From the NCBI RefSeq assembly GCF_900156155.1, contig NZ_FTMD01000009.1:124001-188000 (forward strand): DNA of 64,000 nucleotides, read 5' to 3'. The notes beneath the pieces were generated by a model. It was not told the DNA's origin and did not search any database. It saw only the letters and a list, made by a program, of their open reading frames with translations. Source of the DNA: Aromatoleum tolulyticum. GTDB taxonomy: Bacteria; Pseudomonadota; Gammaproteobacteria; Burkholderiales; Rhodocyclaceae. Below are positions 11,252 to 21,618 of this stretch, one piece after another (within the stretch, counting starts at the first letter, position 1; each line of letters opens with the position of its first letter). The position numbers were made by a program, and so were the translations under genes.

Positions 11252-12450
11252 CGGCTCGTGCTGCGGGCGAGGATCTCGGTGCACGCCATGTCACGCGCCC
11301 GCGCATCCGCTTCAATGATTGCTTCGAGCGAGTCGACCGACAATCCATGCGCGCGTTCCAGCGTCGCCGAAATCACGTCCGCAATCCCGCGGAATCCGAG
11401 ACGCCCGTCGAGAAAGGCCGCCACCGCCTCCTCGTTCGCCGCATTGAGCACCGCCGCCGCGGCGCCTCCTTCGCGCAGCGCCTGATAGGCCAGCCCCAGG
11501 CAAGGGAAGCGCTCGAAGTCGGGGCGCTCGAATGTCAGGCGCGCAATCTCGAACAGGTCGAGCGAACGCACACCCGCGTCGATGCGGTCAGGATAAGCCA
11601 TGGCGTGCGCGATGGGCGTGCGCATGTCCGGATTGCCGAGCTGCGCGAGGACCGAGCCGTCGGCGTATTCGACCATCGAGTGGATCACGCTCTGCGGATG
11701 AACGACGACGTCGATGCGTTCTGCCGGCAGGCCGAACAGCCAGTGGGCCTCGATGACTTCGAGCCCCTTGTTCATCATCGTCGCCGAATCGACAGAGATC
11801 TTCCGCCCCATGACCCAGTTCGGGTGCGCACAGGCCTCATCGGGCGTGACGTTGGCGAGGCTTTCGGCCGAGCGCTCGCGGAACGGGCCGCCCGATGCGG
11901 TGAGCAGGATGCGCCGGATCCCGCGCTCGTCCGCGTTGCGCCGGAAATCGTGCGGCAGGGCCTGGAACACGGCGTTGTGCTCGCTGTCGATCGGCAGGAG
12001 CTGCGCCCCGCTCTCCGCGACCGCCTCCATGAACAGCGCACCGGAAAGAACCAGCGCCTCCTTGTTGGCGAGCAGCACACGCTTGCCGGCGCGCGCCGCG
12101 GCCAGCGCCGGCGCGAGCCCGGCGGCGCCGACGATCGCGGCCATGACCGCATCCGCCTGCTCGTGGCGCGCAACCTCGATCAGCGCATCGGCGCCGTCGA
12201 GCACGCAGGTGTTCACCCCCGCGCCCTGCAGCCGTTCGCGCAGGCGCACCGCGGCCGCCGGATTCACCATCACCGCGAAGCGCGGCAGGAAGCGGATGCA
12301 CAACTCCGCCATCCGGTCGACGCTGTCTTGCGCAGTGAGCGCGAAGGCTTCGAAGCGGTCGGGGTGGCGGGCGATGACGTCGAGCGTGCTCATGCCGATC
12401 GAGCCCGTGGCCCCGAGCACCGTCACACGTTGAATTGTCGTATCAGACAT
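11248..12450 (-). CDS. dxr: 1-deoxy-D-xylulose 5-phosphate reductoisomerase
   Basis: Committed step of the MEP isoprenoid pathway: DXP to MEP with NADPH. 400 residues. The nucleotide-binding motif [15 protein letters not shown] is at the start; [23 protein letters not shown] (metal-binding Asp and Glu), LTASGGPF and [14 protein letters not shown] are all present. It feeds undecaprenyl synthesis by UppS in the same block. Confidence 0.96.
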   Translation of the reverse strand: MSDTTIQRVTVLGATGSIGMSTLDVIARHPDRFEAFALTAQDSVDRMAELCIRFLPRFAVMVNPAAAVRLRERLQGAGVNTCVLDGADALIEVARHEQADAVMAAIVGAAGLAPALAAARAGKRVLLANKEALVLSGALFMEAVAESGAQLLPIDSEHNAVFQALPHDFRRNADERGIRRILLTASGGPFRERSAESLANVTPDEACAHPNWVMGRKISVDSATMMNKGLEVIEAHWLFGLPAERIDVVVHPQSVIHSMVEYADGSVLAQLGNPDMRTPIAHAMAYPDRIDAGVRSLDLFEIARLTFERPDFERFPCLGLAYQALREGGAAAAVLNAANEEAVAAFLDGRLGFRGIADVISATLERAHGLSVDSLEAIIEADARARDMACTEILARSTSR

Positions 12451-12453
12451 CGA

Positions 12454-13281
12454 TCAGATTGCGAGCCAGAGGGCGGCGAGGCCCACCAGCGGGAGGGTTG
12501 AGGTGAGGCTGTCGATGCGGTCGAGGATGCCGCCGTGTCCAGGCAGCAAGGTGCCGCTATCCTTCAGTCCGGCCTGCCGCTTCAGCAGCGACTCGAACAA
12601 ATCGCCCAGGACGCTCACGCCCGTGAATCCGGCCAGCAGCGGAATCAGCATGACCACGAGCGGAGTGCGCGCGAATTCCAGCGAGGAGCCCAGCGCGAGC
12701 AACACACCGAACAACACGACCCCGGCGACGGCGCCTCCGGCCCCTTCCCAGGTCTTTCCCGGACTGATCTCGGGCGCGAGCTTGCGCCGCCCGAATGCCC
12801 GGCCGGTGAAGTAGGCCGAAATGTCCGCGACCGACACGGCCGCGATCACCGCGAGGAGCAGCAGCGGACTGACCGCCCTCAGGTGCGCCATCGCGAGCGC
12901 AGGGGGAAGCAGCACGATCAGCCCGACGAGCACGGTACTCGCGCTCCCCTGCAGCCGCCACTTCCGCTTCAGCCAGAACGGCACCACGCCAAGCCAGAAC
13001 GCCGCGCTGACGGCATAGAATCCGAAAAGCTCGACGGGCGTCTGCAGCGTATCGCTCCCCAGCCCCGATACGAGCCCCAGGAGAAGGCAGGCGGCGCCCA
13101 TCAGCACTGCGTACACCGCCCGCCGGACGCCGGCAAACCGGCCCAGCCCGCCCCACTCCCACGCCGCCCCGCCACAGATCAGGCTGGCGAACGCCAGCCA
13201 CCCGAGGGGCGGCAGGAAAAAAAGCGCGCCGAGCAGGACGCCCAGCAGCACGAATGCGGTAATGACCCGGGTCTTAAGCAT
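12454..13281 (-). CDS. cdsA: Phosphatidate cytidylyltransferase
   Basis: Makes CDP-diacylglycerol in the inner membrane. About 275 residues from ATG at 13279-13281 ([18 protein letters not shown]), with roughly eight membrane segments. The C-terminal signature [19 protein letters not shown] is the CdsA motif with its acidic residues. The start lies inside the 3' end of uppS (8-base overlap). A longer open frame upstream has no membrane or family features. Confidence 0.94.
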   Translation of the reverse strand: MLKTRVITAFVLLGVLLGALFFLPPLGWLAFASLICGGAAWEWGGLGRFAGVRRAVYAVLMGAACLLLGLVSGLGSDTLQTPVELFGFYAVSAAFWLGVVPFWLKRKWRLQGSASTVLVGLIVLLPPALAMAHLRAVSPLLLLAVIAAVSVADISAYFTGRAFGRRKLAPEISPGKTWEGAGGAVAGVVLFGVLLALGSSLEFARTPLVVMLIPLLAGFTGVSVLGDLFESLLKRQAGLKDSGTLLPGHGGILDRIDSLTSTLPLVGLAALWLAI

Positions 13282-14086
13282 GATCGGCCGGATCCCGGCT
13301 CGCCTCATCCTGTTTCGCGGGTTTTTCGGATTCGCACAGCTGCTCGCTGGTACGGCCGAACCTGCGCTCGCGCGACCTGTAGGACGCAATCGCCAGATCG
13401 AGCGCCTTCTCGTCGAAATCCGGCCAGAGCGTGTCGGTGAAGTAGAGCTCGGAATATGCGAGCTGCCACAGCAGGAAGTTGCTGATCCGCTGCTCGCCTC
13501 CGGTACGGATGAACAGATCCGGCTCGGGGCCGTAATTGAGCGACAGCTCGGCGTTCAGATCATCTTCGGTGAATCCCGAACGACGCTCGGGATTCTTCGC
13601 GAGCATGCGCTCGACGGCTTGCAGGATGTCCCAGCGCCCGCCGTAGTTGGCGGCAATCGTGAGCGTGAGCCGCTCGTTGCGCGCAGTCAGCTCCTCCGCA
13701 CGACGGATCATGTCGACGAGCCCGGGCTCGAATCGCGACAGATCGCCGATCACCCGAAAGCGGATGCCGTTCTCGTGCAGGCGGTCGATTTCCTTCTGCA
13801 GAGAACGCATGAAGAGCTGCATCAGGAACGAGACTTCGTCGGCAGGACGGCGCCAGTTCTCCGAGCTGAAGGCGAACAGCGTCAGGTGCGACACGCCCTT
13901 CGCCATGCATGCCCGGATCACGGCGCGCACGGATTCGACGCCCTTGCCGTGACCGGCTACGCGGGGCATGAAGCGCTTGCGCGCCCAGCGTCCGTTGCCG
14001 TCCATGATGATGGCGATGTGCTGCGGAACGCCGGACACCTCCGGGATTTCGCGCGTGGAGCTGGTAAAGGGTTTACGCGCCATCAT
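13274..14086 (-). CDS. uppS: Undecaprenyl pyrophosphate synthase (cis-prenyltransferase)
   Basis: Makes the C55 lipid carrier for peptidoglycan and O-antigen. 270 residues. [12 protein letters not shown] has the catalytic Asp, SSENWRRP the substrate-binding residues, and [19 protein letters not shown] the C-terminal signature. The frame starts MMARK, so ATG at 14083 is equally possible. A small inverted repeat overlaps the preceding frr stop (GATCCG-GAA-CGGATC, 14120-14134). Confidence 0.95.
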   Translation of the reverse strand: MMARKPFTSSTREIPEVSGVPQHIAIIMDGNGRWARKRFMPRVAGHGKGVESVRAVIRACMAKGVSHLTLFAFSSENWRRPADEVSFLMQLFMRSLQKEIDRLHENGIRFRVIGDLSRFEPGLVDMIRRAEELTARNERLTLTIAANYGGRWDILQAVERMLAKNPERRSGFTEDDLNAELSLNYGPEPDLFIRTGGEQRISNFLLWQLAYSELYFTDTLWPDFDEKALDLAIASYRSRERRFGRTSEQLCESEKPAKQDEASRDPADHA

Positions 14087-14132
14087 GCGTCTCCCGCGTT
14101 GTATCCCGCCGTCAGATCCGATCCGGAACGGA

Positions 14133-14690
14133 TCAAATCTGCATCAGTTCCTGCTCTTTTTGGGCGAGCAGCTTGTCGATCTCGGCGATATTCTTGTCGG
14201 TGAGCTTCTGGATGTCGTCCTGGGCGCGACGTTCCTCGTCTTCCGAGATCGTCTTGTCCTTGACCGCATCCTTGAGCTGCTGGTTGGCGTCGCGGCGCAG
14301 GTTGCGCACGGCCACCTTGGCGTTCTCGCCTTCGTGGCGCACGACCTTGGTCAGGTCGCGACGGCGCTCTTCGGTCAGTGCCGGCATCGGCACCCGCAGC
14401 ATCTCGCCCATGTTGGCCGGATTGAGACCCAGGTCGCTGTCGCGGATCGCCTTCTCGATCTTCGCCAGCATGGGCTTTTCCCATGCCTGGACGCCGATCG
14501 TGCGCGCGTCGACCAAGGTGATGTTGGCGACCTGGTTGATCGGCACCGGGCTGCCATAGTATTCGACCATCACGTGGTCGAGCAGGCCGGTATGGGCGCG
14601 ACCGGTGCGCACCTTGGCCAGATCGGCCTTCAGCACCTCGATCGACTTGTGCATCCTCTGCTCGGTCGATTTCTTGAGTTCGGCAATCAT
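14133..14690 (-). CDS. frr: Ribosome recycling factor
   Basis: Releases ribosomes after termination with EF-G. 185 residues, the standard length; all-helical domain I surrounds [16 protein letters not shown], and [14 protein letters not shown] and [12 protein letters not shown] are strongly conserved family stretches. Lies between pyrH and uppS in the usual order. Confidence 0.96.
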   Translation of the reverse strand: MIAELKKSTEQRMHKSIEVLKADLAKVRTGRAHTGLLDHVMVEYYGSPVPINQVANITLVDARTIGVQAWEKPMLAKIEKAIRDSDLGLNPANMGEMLRVPMPALTEERRRDLTKVVRHEGENAKVAVRNLRRDANQQLKDAVKDKTISEDEERRAQDDIQKLTDKNIAEIDKLLAQKEQELMQI

Positions 14691-14700
14691 TCTCGAATCC

Positions 14701-15417
14701 TCAGGAATGAACCAGCGTGCCTTCGTCTTCGCCCATCACGACGCGCTTGAGCGCACCCGGCTTGAAGATCGAAAACACGTTGATCGGCAGTTTCTGGTCG
14801 CGGCACAGCGCAAACGCGGTAGTGTCCATCACGGCGAGATTGCGACCGATCGCCTCGTCGAAGCTGATGCGGTGGTAGCGCATCGCCTGCGGATCCTTGT
14901 GCGGATCGGCGGTGTATACGCCATCGACCTTGGTCGCCTTCAGCACGATCTGCGCAGCCATTTCCGACCCGCGCAGCGCGGCGGCCGTATCGGTCGTGAA
15001 GAACGGGTTGCCGGTACCGGCCGCAAAAATGACGACGCGACCTTCCTCCATGTGGCGGATGGCGCGACCACGAATATACGGCTCGACGACCTGGTCGATG
15101 CGCAGCGCCGACTGCACGCGCGCCTCGACGCCGGCACGGCGGAACGCGTCGGCCAGCGCCATCGCATTCATCACCGTTGCGAGCATGCCCATGTAGTCCG
15201 CGGTGGCGCGATCCATGCCGGACGCAGCGCCTTTCATGCCGCGGAAGATGTTGCCGCCGCCGATCACCACACCAACCTGCACGCCGAGGCGCGTGACCTC
15301 GGCGATCTCGGCAACGATGCGGCTGACCACCTCTTCGTTGATGCCGTACGCGTCGTCGCCCATCAGGGCTTCGCCGGACAGTTTCAACATGATGCGCTTG
15401 TAGGCGGCGACACTCAT
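14701..15417 (-). CDS. pyrH: Uridylate kinase
   Basis: Phosphorylates UMP to UDP; hexameric, aspartokinase-like fold. Begins [13 protein letters not shown], the conserved N-terminus; [27 protein letters not shown] and the late [12 protein letters not shown] match the family. The frame has ATG ATG; the second (15415-15417) gives the usual 238 residues. Confidence 0.96.
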   Translation of the reverse strand: MSVAAYKRIMLKLSGEALMGDDAYGINEEVVSRIVAEIAEVTRLGVQVGVVIGGGNIFRGMKGAASGMDRATADYMGMLATVMNAMALADAFRRAGVEARVQSALRIDQVVEPYIRGRAIRHMEEGRVVIFAAGTGNPFFTTDTAAALRGSEMAAQIVLKATKVDGVYTADPHKDPQAMRYHRISFDEAIGRNLAVMDTTAFALCRDQKLPINVFSIFKPGALKRVVMGEDEGTLVHS

Positions 15418-15427
15418 CATGGACCTC

Positions 15428-16333
15428 TTACTTCTTGGCGGCAGCAGCCTGGGCGGCGACTTCGGCGGCGAAGTCGGTCACCTTCTTCTCGATGCCTTCA
15501 CCCACGACGTAGAGCGTGAAGCTCGCGATCGAGGCGTTGCGCGACTTGAGCAGAGCTTCGACGGTGAGCTTGTCGTCCTTGACGAAGGGCTGGCCGAGCA
15601 AAGTGACTTCCTTCATGAACTTCTGCACCGAGCCTTCGACGCGCTTGGCGAGGATGTCCTCGGGGATCGCCTTGCCGGACTTGGCGGCGTCCTCGGCAGC
15701 CTTCTCGCGCGCAACGCGACGTTCGGACTCGATCAGCTCGACGGCGACGCCCGAAGCGTCCAGGGCCTTCGGCTTCGCCGCGGCGATGTGCATCGCCAGA
15801 TCCTTCGCCAGCTGCTCGTCACCGCCGACGAGGTCGATCAGCACGCCGATCTTGGCACCGCCGTGGATGTACGACGCCAGACGACCCTTGGCCTCGACAC
15901 GCACGAAACGGCGCAGCGTCATGTTCTCGCCGATCTTGCCAACGAGACCCGCACGCACGGAATCCACCGTACCGTCACCCAGCGGCAGGGCCGACAGCGC
16001 GGCGATGTCGGCAGGATTGCGCTCGGCAACCAGGGCCGCGCAGTCGGCGGCCAGCTTCAGGAATTCGTCGTTCTTGGCGACGAAGTCCGTTTCCGAGTTG
16101 ATCTCGAGGATGCTGCCGAGCTTGCCGTCGGCGCTGATATTGATCGCAACGACGCCTTCGGCGGCAACGCGGGACGCTGCCTTGGTGGCCTTGCTGCCGA
16201 GCTTCACGCGCAGGATCTCTTCCGCCTTGGCCAGGTCGCCAGCGGCCTCGGTCAGAGCCTTCTTGCATTCCATCATGGGCGCGTCGGTCTTCTCGCGCAG
16301 TTCCTTGACCATGCTTGCGGTGATTTCCGCCAT
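15428..16333 (-). CDS. tsf: Translation elongation factor Ts
   Basis: Nucleotide exchange factor for EF-Tu. 301 residues. The N-terminal UBA-like domain ([20 protein letters not shown]) and the exchange motif [12 protein letters not shown] are clear. Follows rpsB after about 54 bases, as in nearly all bacteria. Confidence 0.97.
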   Translation of the reverse strand: MAEITASMVKELREKTDAPMMECKKALTEAAGDLAKAEEILRVKLGSKATKAASRVAAEGVVAINISADGKLGSILEINSETDFVAKNDEFLKLAADCAALVAERNPADIAALSALPLGDGTVDSVRAGLVGKIGENMTLRRFVRVEAKGRLASYIHGGAKIGVLIDLVGGDEQLAKDLAMHIAAAKPKALDASGVAVELIESERRVAREKAAEDAAKSGKAIPEDILAKRVEGSVQKFMKEVTLLGQPFVKDDKLTVEALLKSRNASIASFTLYVVGEGIEKKVTDFAAEVAAQAAAAKK

Positions 16334-16387
16334 GCTAACTCCTCAAATTCGTATGCATATCGGCCCTGCAAGCAGGGCCGAGGAAAC

Positions 16388-17143
16388 TCAGGCCTGCTCG
16401 CCCGACGACGACTCATCGACTTCGACGAATTCGTCCGAACCGGCGGCGACGATGTCCTGCAGGACCTGGCTGCGGCCTTCCAGCACGGCGTCGGCGACAC
16501 CGCGCGCATAGAGGCGGATCGCGCGGGACGAGTCGTCGTTACCCGGGATCACGTAGTTGATGCCTTCGGGCGAGTGGTTGGTATCGACCACCGCGACAAC
16601 GGGAATGCCGAGCTTCTTGGCTTCGGTGATGGCGATCTTGTGGTAGCCGACGTCGATGACGAACAGCGCGTCCGGCAGGCCGCCCATGTCCTTGATGCCG
16701 CCGATCGACTTCTGCAGCTTTTCCATTTCGCGCGAGGCCATCAGCGCTTCCTTCTTGGAAAGACGCTCGATCGAGCCGTCCTCGACCATCGTCTCCATTT
16801 CCTTCAGACGCTTGATCGACTGCTTGACGGTCTTGAAGTTGGTGAGCATGCCGCCGAGCCAGCGCTCGTCAACGAAGGGCATGCCGGCGCGGCCGGCTTC
16901 CTCGGCGATGATCTCGCGCGCCTGGCGCTTGGTGCCGACCATCATGATGGTGCCGCGATTGGCGGACAGCTTGCGCACGAAGTCCATCGCTTCGTTGTAC
17001 TTGACCATCGTCTTCTCGAGGTTGACGATGTGGATCTTGTTGCGCTGGCCGAAGATATAGGGGGCCATGCGCGGATTCCAGAAGCGGGTCTGGTGACCAA
17101 AGTGGATGCCGGCTTCCAGCATCTGACGCATCGTGACGGACAT
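16388..17143 (-). CDS. rpsB: 30S ribosomal protein S2
   Basis: 251 residues. Begins [33 protein letters not shown] and [20 protein letters not shown] are family signatures. First gene of the rpsB-tsf-pyrH-frr block and divergent from map; an upstream promoter and a leader of about 150 bases leave room for S2 autoregulation. Confidence 0.97.
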   Translation of the reverse strand: MSVTMRQMLEAGIHFGHQTRFWNPRMAPYIFGQRNKIHIVNLEKTMVKYNEAMDFVRKLSANRGTIMMVGTKRQAREIIAEEAGRAGMPFVDERWLGGMLTNFKTVKQSIKRLKEMETMVEDGSIERLSKKEALMASREMEKLQKSIGGIKDMGGLPDALFVIDVGYHKIAITEAKKLGIPVVAVVDTNHSPEGINYVIPGNDDSSRAIRLYARGVADAVLEGRSQVLQDIVAAGSDEFVEVDESSSGEQA

Positions 17144-17286
17144 TTGTACTACTCCGAACTATAAGGGTTGAGCCTCCGCCCGACATGGTCATTCCAGGAT
17201 GACCCGAACCGTCCCGAGCACATGGCTTTTCGACGGACCCTCACGGCATTCTGCCGGGCGTGTGGATTTTGGCTGCCACCATTGGC

Positions 17287-17330
17287 AGACAAGCCCAAGA
17301 TGATAGCAGGTTCGCACCACCCCGCTCAAG
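17287..17330 (-). promoter_or_regulatory. Predicted rpsB promoter and leader hairpin
   Basis: On the minus strand TTGAGC (17324-17329) is followed after 18 bases by TATCAT (17300-17305), a good sigma-70 promoter about 150 bases before rpsB. Just downstream, at about 17272-17287, CTGCCA-ATGG-TGGCAG can form a hairpin in the leader. Long rpsB leaders often bind S2 for feedback control; here that is inference. Confidence 0.5.
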
Positions 17331-17378
17331 ATCGAGATGCCCGCACGCGCGGGCAGGGGCGGCGGCTGCGCATCGGAT

Positions 17379-17407
17379 TTGCCGCGGCTTCCGCCATGCG
17401 CTAGCCT
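17379..17407 (+). promoter_or_regulatory. Predicted map promoter
   Basis: TTGCCG (17379-17384), 17-base spacer, TAGCCT (17402-17407); the start codon of map follows about 30 bases later. Good spacing but imperfect hexamers. Confidence 0.45.
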
Positions 17408-17437
17408 TTCTCATTTACGCGCCAACCCCCTGCGAAG

Positions 17438-18253
17438 ATGAGCATCACCATAAAAACACCCGACGAAATCGAGAAAATGCGCGTTGCCGGCCGGCTGGCG
17501 GCCGAAGTGCTCGACTACATCGAACCCTTCGTCAAGCCGGGAGTCACCACGGGCGAACTGGACCGGCTGTGCCATGACTACATGGTCAACGTGCAGCAGG
17601 CGATTCCCGCACCGTTGAACTACGCACCGCCCGGATACGCGCCCTACCCCAAGTCCATCTGCACGTCGATCAATCACCAGGTGTGCCACGGCATCCCCGG
17701 CGAGAAGGCGCTGAAGAAGGGTGACATCTTCAACCTCGACATCACGGTGATCAAGGACGGCTACCACGGCGACACGAGCAGGATGTTCATCGTCGGCGGC
17801 GACGGCTCCATCCTCGCGAAGCGCTTGTGCCAGGTGACGCTGGAATGCCTGTGGCTGGGCATCTCGGTCGTGAAGCCCGGCGCCCGGCTCGGCGACATCG
17901 GCCAGGTCATCCAGAAGCACGCGGAGGGCAACGGCTTCTCGGTCGTCCGCGAATTCTGCGGTCACGGCATCGGCGCCAAGTTCCACGAGGAGCCGCAGGT
18001 CCTGCATTACGGCAAGGCCGGCACCGGCCCTGAGCTGCAGGCCGGCATGACCTTCACGATCGAGCCGATGATCAACGCCGGCAAGGCGGCGATCTCGGAA
18101 CTTCCCGACGGCTGGACCATCGTCACGAAAGACCGGAGCCTGTCCGCGCAGTGGGAGCACACGCTGCTGGTCACCGAAACCGGCGTCGAAGTCCTGACGC
18201 TGTCGGATGGCTGCCCGCCCGCCCCGGCGATCACCGTACCAGCGATCCGCTGA
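17438..18253 (+). CDS. map: Methionine aminopeptidase type I
   Basis: Removes the initiator methionine from nascent proteins. 271 residues. The dinuclear metal site is visible: the two aspartates in LDITVIKDGYHGDTSRMF, His in GHGIGAKFHEEP, Glu in TFTIEPMIN and Glu in QWEHTLLVTETG. GlnD starts 22 bases downstream and is probably cotranscribed. Confidence 0.96.
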   Translation: MSITIKTPDEIEKMRVAGRLAAEVLDYIEPFVKPGVTTGELDRLCHDYMVNVQQAIPAPLNYAPPGYAPYPKSICTSINHQVCHGIPGEKALKKGDIFNLDITVIKDGYHGDTSRMFIVGGDGSILAKRLCQVTLECLWLGISVVKPGARLGDIGQVIQKHAEGNGFSVVREFCGHGIGAKFHEEPQVLHYGKAGTGPELQAGMTFTIEPMINAGKAAISELPDGWTIVTKDRSLSAQWEHTLLVTETGVEVLTLSDGCPPAPAITVPAIR

Positions 18254-18275
18254 GATCGAACGAGCCGAGCCAGCC

Positions 18276-20855
18276 ATGAGCGCCATGTCGATCGATGACT
18301 TCCAGGCGGCGCTTGCGCATGCCCGCGAGCACCTGGCGAACGGCTGCGCACGCATCCGTGCCGCCTACGAGGCCCATCCGGCGACATCGACCGTACTCAA
18401 GGGACGTGCGCACCTGGTCGACGAGGCGATCCTCCACCTCTGGCGCGCATGCGCCATGCCCCGGGAGGTCGCGCTGCTCGCCGTGGGCGGCTACGGACGC
18501 GGAGAACTCTTTCCGCATTCGGATGTGGACTTGCTGGTGCTTCTGCCGGCTGCGGCCGACGGCCCGCTGCAGGCGCGCATCAGCACGCTGATCGGAGCGC
18601 TGTGGGACGTCGGTCTCGAGATCGGCCAGAGCGTCCGCACCCTCGACGAGTGCCTCGAAGCGGCCGAGGAAGACATCACCGTCCAGACCAACCTGCTGGA
18701 AGCCCGGCTGCTCGACGGCAACGCGGACCTGTTCGAGGAGTTCGCGCAGCGCTACCGGGCACAGCTCGACGTGCATGCGTTCTACAAGGCAAAGCAGCTC
18801 GAACAGGAAAACCGGTACGCGCGCTTCAACGACACCCCGTACGCGCTCGAACCGAATTGCAAGGAGAGCCCGGGCGGACTGCGCGACCTGCAGATGCTGG
18901 GCTGGATCGCACGCGCCGCCGGGCTCGGGCGAAACTGGCGCGACCTCGCGCGGCGGCGCCTGATCACCGGCGCGGAGGCGAGCGAGCTGCGCAGCATCGA
19001 GCGCTTCCTGCAGCACGTACGCATCCGCCTGCACTATCTGACGGGACGCGCCGAGGACCGCCTGCTGTTCGATCACCAGGAAAAGCTCGCGCGCGCATTC
19101 GGCATCGAGGCGACCGCAGCCAAGCGCGCGTCCGAAGTGTTCATGCAGCGGTACTACGTGAACGCGAAGAAGATCACGCAGACCAACACCATCCTGCTGC
19201 AGAACTACGGCGCCGAGATCTTCCCCAACCGGGGCGGCGCCGCCTTCGTGATCAACGAGCGCTTCCAGGCGGTGCGCGAACTGCTCGACATCCGCGACGA
19301 GGACACTTTCGAGCGGCACCCCAAGGCGCTCCTCGAATGTTTCCTGCTGCTGCAGCAGCGCTCCGAGCTGAAGGGCATGACCGCGCGGACGCTGCGCGCG
19401 CTGTGGCTGAACCGCACGCGCATCAATGCGGCCTTCCGCGCCGACCCGGCCAACCGCGCGCTGTTCATGGAACTGCTGAAGCAGAAGCGCGGCATCGTGC
19501 ATGAATTCCGGCGGATGAACCAGTACGGCATCCTGAGCCACTACCTGCCGGCGTGGCGGCGCATCGTCGGCCAGATGCAGCACGACCTGTTCCACGTCTA
19601 CACGGTCGACCAGCACATCCTGATGGTTCTGCGCAACATGCGCCGCTTCACGATGGGCGAGCACGCGCACGAATATCCGCTGATGACCCGGCTGATCCTG
19701 GGATTCGAACGCCACTGGCTGTTGTACGTCGCTGCGCTGTTCCACGACATCGCGAAGGGGCGCGGCGGAGACCACTCCCAGCTGGGCAAGGGCGACGCCC
19801 GCGAATTCTGCGAGCACCACGACCTGGCGCCGGACGACGCGGAGCTCGTCGTGTGGCTGGTCGCACACCACCTCACGATGTCGCAAGTTGCACAGAAGGA
19901 GGACACGACGGATCCCGAGGTCATCCGCCGGTTCGCCGACACGGTGCAGACCGAACGGCGCCTGACCGCCCTCTACCTGCTCACCCATGCGGACATTCGC
20001 GGCACGAGCCCGAAGGTGTGGAACGGCTGGAAGGGCAAGCTGCTCGAAGACCTGTTCTTCGCCACGCAGCGCCTGCTGCGCGGCGCCACGCCGCAGCAGG
20101 CGCTGGGACTCGACGACCGCCAGGAGGACGCCCGCGAACTGCTGCGCTACCACGGCCTGCGCCCGGGCATCGAGGAGGCGCTATGGACGCAGCTCGACGC
20201 GGTCTACTTCATGCGCCATTCCGCCGAAGAGATCGCCTGGCACACGCGCATCCTCTATTTCCGTCCGCAGAGCGAAGAGCCGGTGGTCAAGGCCCGGGTT
20301 CTCGATGGCGACGAGGGTGTGCAGGTGATGGTGTTCACCCCGGACCAGAAAGACCTGTTCGTGCGCATGACCGGTTTCTTCGGTCGGCTCGGTTTCTCGA
20401 TCCTGGACGCCAAGGTGCACACGACGCGTCATGGCTATGCGCTCGACAGCTTCATCCTGCAGGATCCGGGCAACGCCGCGCATTATCGCGACGTCATCCA
20501 GCTGATCGAACATGAACTGACCGAACGGCTGAAACATCCGGGACCGTCCGACCGCCCGACGCAGGGCAGGCTTTCGCGCCAGATGAAGCACTTCCCGATC
20601 ACCCCGCAGATCAGCATCCAGCCGGACGAGCCGGGCAAGCACTTCATCCTTTCCCTCGTCGCAGCGGACCGCCCCGGCCTGCTGTTCTCGGTCGCCGAGG
20701 TACTCGCACGTCACGAGATCCGCTTGCACACGGCGAAGATTGCAACGCTGGGCGAGCGCGCCGAGGATACTTTCCTGATCAGCGGAGCGCGCCTCGCGCT
20801 CGACGGCCAGATCCTGCAGGTCGAACGGGAGCTGCTTGAACGCCTGCAGGTCTAG
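18276..20855 (+). CDS. glnD: Bifunctional PII uridylyltransferase / uridylyl-removing enzyme GlnD
   Basis: Senses glutamine and adds or removes UMP on PII proteins to control nitrogen metabolism. About 859 residues from ATG at 18276. The nucleotidyltransferase domain has VGGYGRGELFPHSDVDLLVL with the catalytic GS-like loop and Asp pair; a central HD domain shows ALFHDIAKGRGGDHSQLG and WLVAHHL; two C-terminal ACT domains (near MTGFFGRLGFSILDAKVH and AADRPGLLFSVAEVLARH) bind glutamine. The frame upstream of 18276 overlaps the end of map and is not needed. Confidence 0.96.
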   Translation: MSAMSIDDFQAALAHAREHLANGCARIRAAYEAHPATSTVLKGRAHLVDEAILHLWRACAMPREVALLAVGGYGRGELFPHSDVDLLVLLPAAADGPLQARISTLIGALWDVGLEIGQSVRTLDECLEAAEEDITVQTNLLEARLLDGNADLFEEFAQRYRAQLDVHAFYKAKQLEQENRYARFNDTPYALEPNCKESPGGLRDLQMLGWIARAAGLGRNWRDLARRRLITGAEASELRSIERFLQHVRIRLHYLTGRAEDRLLFDHQEKLARAFGIEATAAKRASEVFMQRYYVNAKKITQTNTILLQNYGAEIFPNRGGAAFVINERFQAVRELLDIRDEDTFERHPKALLECFLLLQQRSELKGMTARTLRALWLNRTRINAAFRADPANRALFMELLKQKRGIVHEFRRMNQYGILSHYLPAWRRIVGQMQHDLFHVYTVDQHILMVLRNMRRFTMGEHAHEYPLMTRLILGFERHWLLYVAALFHDIAKGRGGDHSQLGKGDAREFCEHHDLAPDDAELVVWLVAHHLTMSQVAQKEDTTDPEVIRRFADTVQTERRLTALYLLTHADIRGTSPKVWNGWKGKLLEDLFFATQRLLRGATPQQALGLDDRQEDARELLRYHGLRPGIEEALWTQLDAVYFMRHSAEEIAWHTRILYFRPQSEEPVVKARVLDGDEGVQVMVFTPDQKDLFVRMTGFFGRLGFSILDAKVHTTRHGYALDSFILQDPGNAAHYRDVIQLIEHELTERLKHPGPSDRPTQGRLSRQMKHFPITPQISIQPDEPGKHFILSLVAADRPGLLFSVAEVLARHEIRLHTAKIATLGERAEDTFLISGARLALDGQILQVERELLERLQV

Positions 20856-20900
20856 CTGGCGCCCCGAGTTGCGCGTTCGCACCGGTGCATAGGCGGGGCG

Positions 20901-21425
20901 TCAGTGCCCCTTGCCCTGCAGGCGGTCCATCAAGGCGTAGAGAACGCCGGACACGAGGAAGGTGACGTGGATCCCTACCATCCATGCGAGGTGGCGGTCG
21001 CTCACGTTGTCGACGTTCAGGAAGGCCTTCAGCAGCTCGATACCCGAAATTGCCACGATCGAGCCGATCAGCTTGATCTTCTGGTCGGAGAAGCCGATAT
21101 GCCCCATCCATTCGGGGCGGTCGGCATGCGAATGCAGATCCTCCATCTTCGACACGAAGTTCTCGTAGCCGCTGAACATGATGATGATGAGCAGGCTCAT
21201 GATCAGCGCGATGTCGACCAGCGACAGCACCCCGATGATCATCTCCGACCCGGTGGCGCTCATGATGTGGCTGAAGAGGAACCAGACTTCCTTGCCGAAC
21301 TTCACGAGAAGCACGACCAGCGCCAGGATCAGCCCGAAGTAGACGGGCGCCATCAGCCAGCGGCTGGCGAAGAGCATGTGTTCGAAGGCCGACTCGAGTT
21401 TCTTCATTTCTTGGGCAGGATGCAT
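20901..21425 (-). CDS. YqhA/UPF0114 family inner-membrane protein
   Basis: 174 residues with three or four membrane segments. FASRWLMAPVYFGLILALV, LSLVDIALIMSLLIIIMFSGYENFVSK and IVAISGIELLKAFL match the TIGR00645/UPF0114 family closely. Function unknown in general; transport or channel-like roles have been suggested. Start either 21425 or the internal ATG at 21407 (MKKLES); neither has a strong ribosome binding site. Confidence 0.85.
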   Translation of the reverse strand: MHPAQEMKKLESAFEHMLFASRWLMAPVYFGLILALVVLLVKFGKEVWFLFSHIMSATGSEMIIGVLSLVDIALIMSLLIIIMFSGYENFVSKMEDLHSHADRPEWMGHIGFSDQKIKLIGSIVAISGIELLKAFLNVDNVSDRHLAWMVGIHVTFLVSGVLYALMDRLQGKGH

Positions 21426-21618
21426 GCAATGGAACAGGGAGGGCGCAATTCTAGCAGTTGTCGCACGCGCCCCCGGTTCGCCCCCGCAGCGCCCGAAACA
21501 TTCCGCAACGCAACCGCAGCGCCCTTCCGCACGGTGCGCCGAACCCCGGCGCTCCCGCCTCCCTCCCGCGGAAAGGTTACGGGATCATTGCACACCGACG
21601 CTGCGGGTTCCCCCGGCT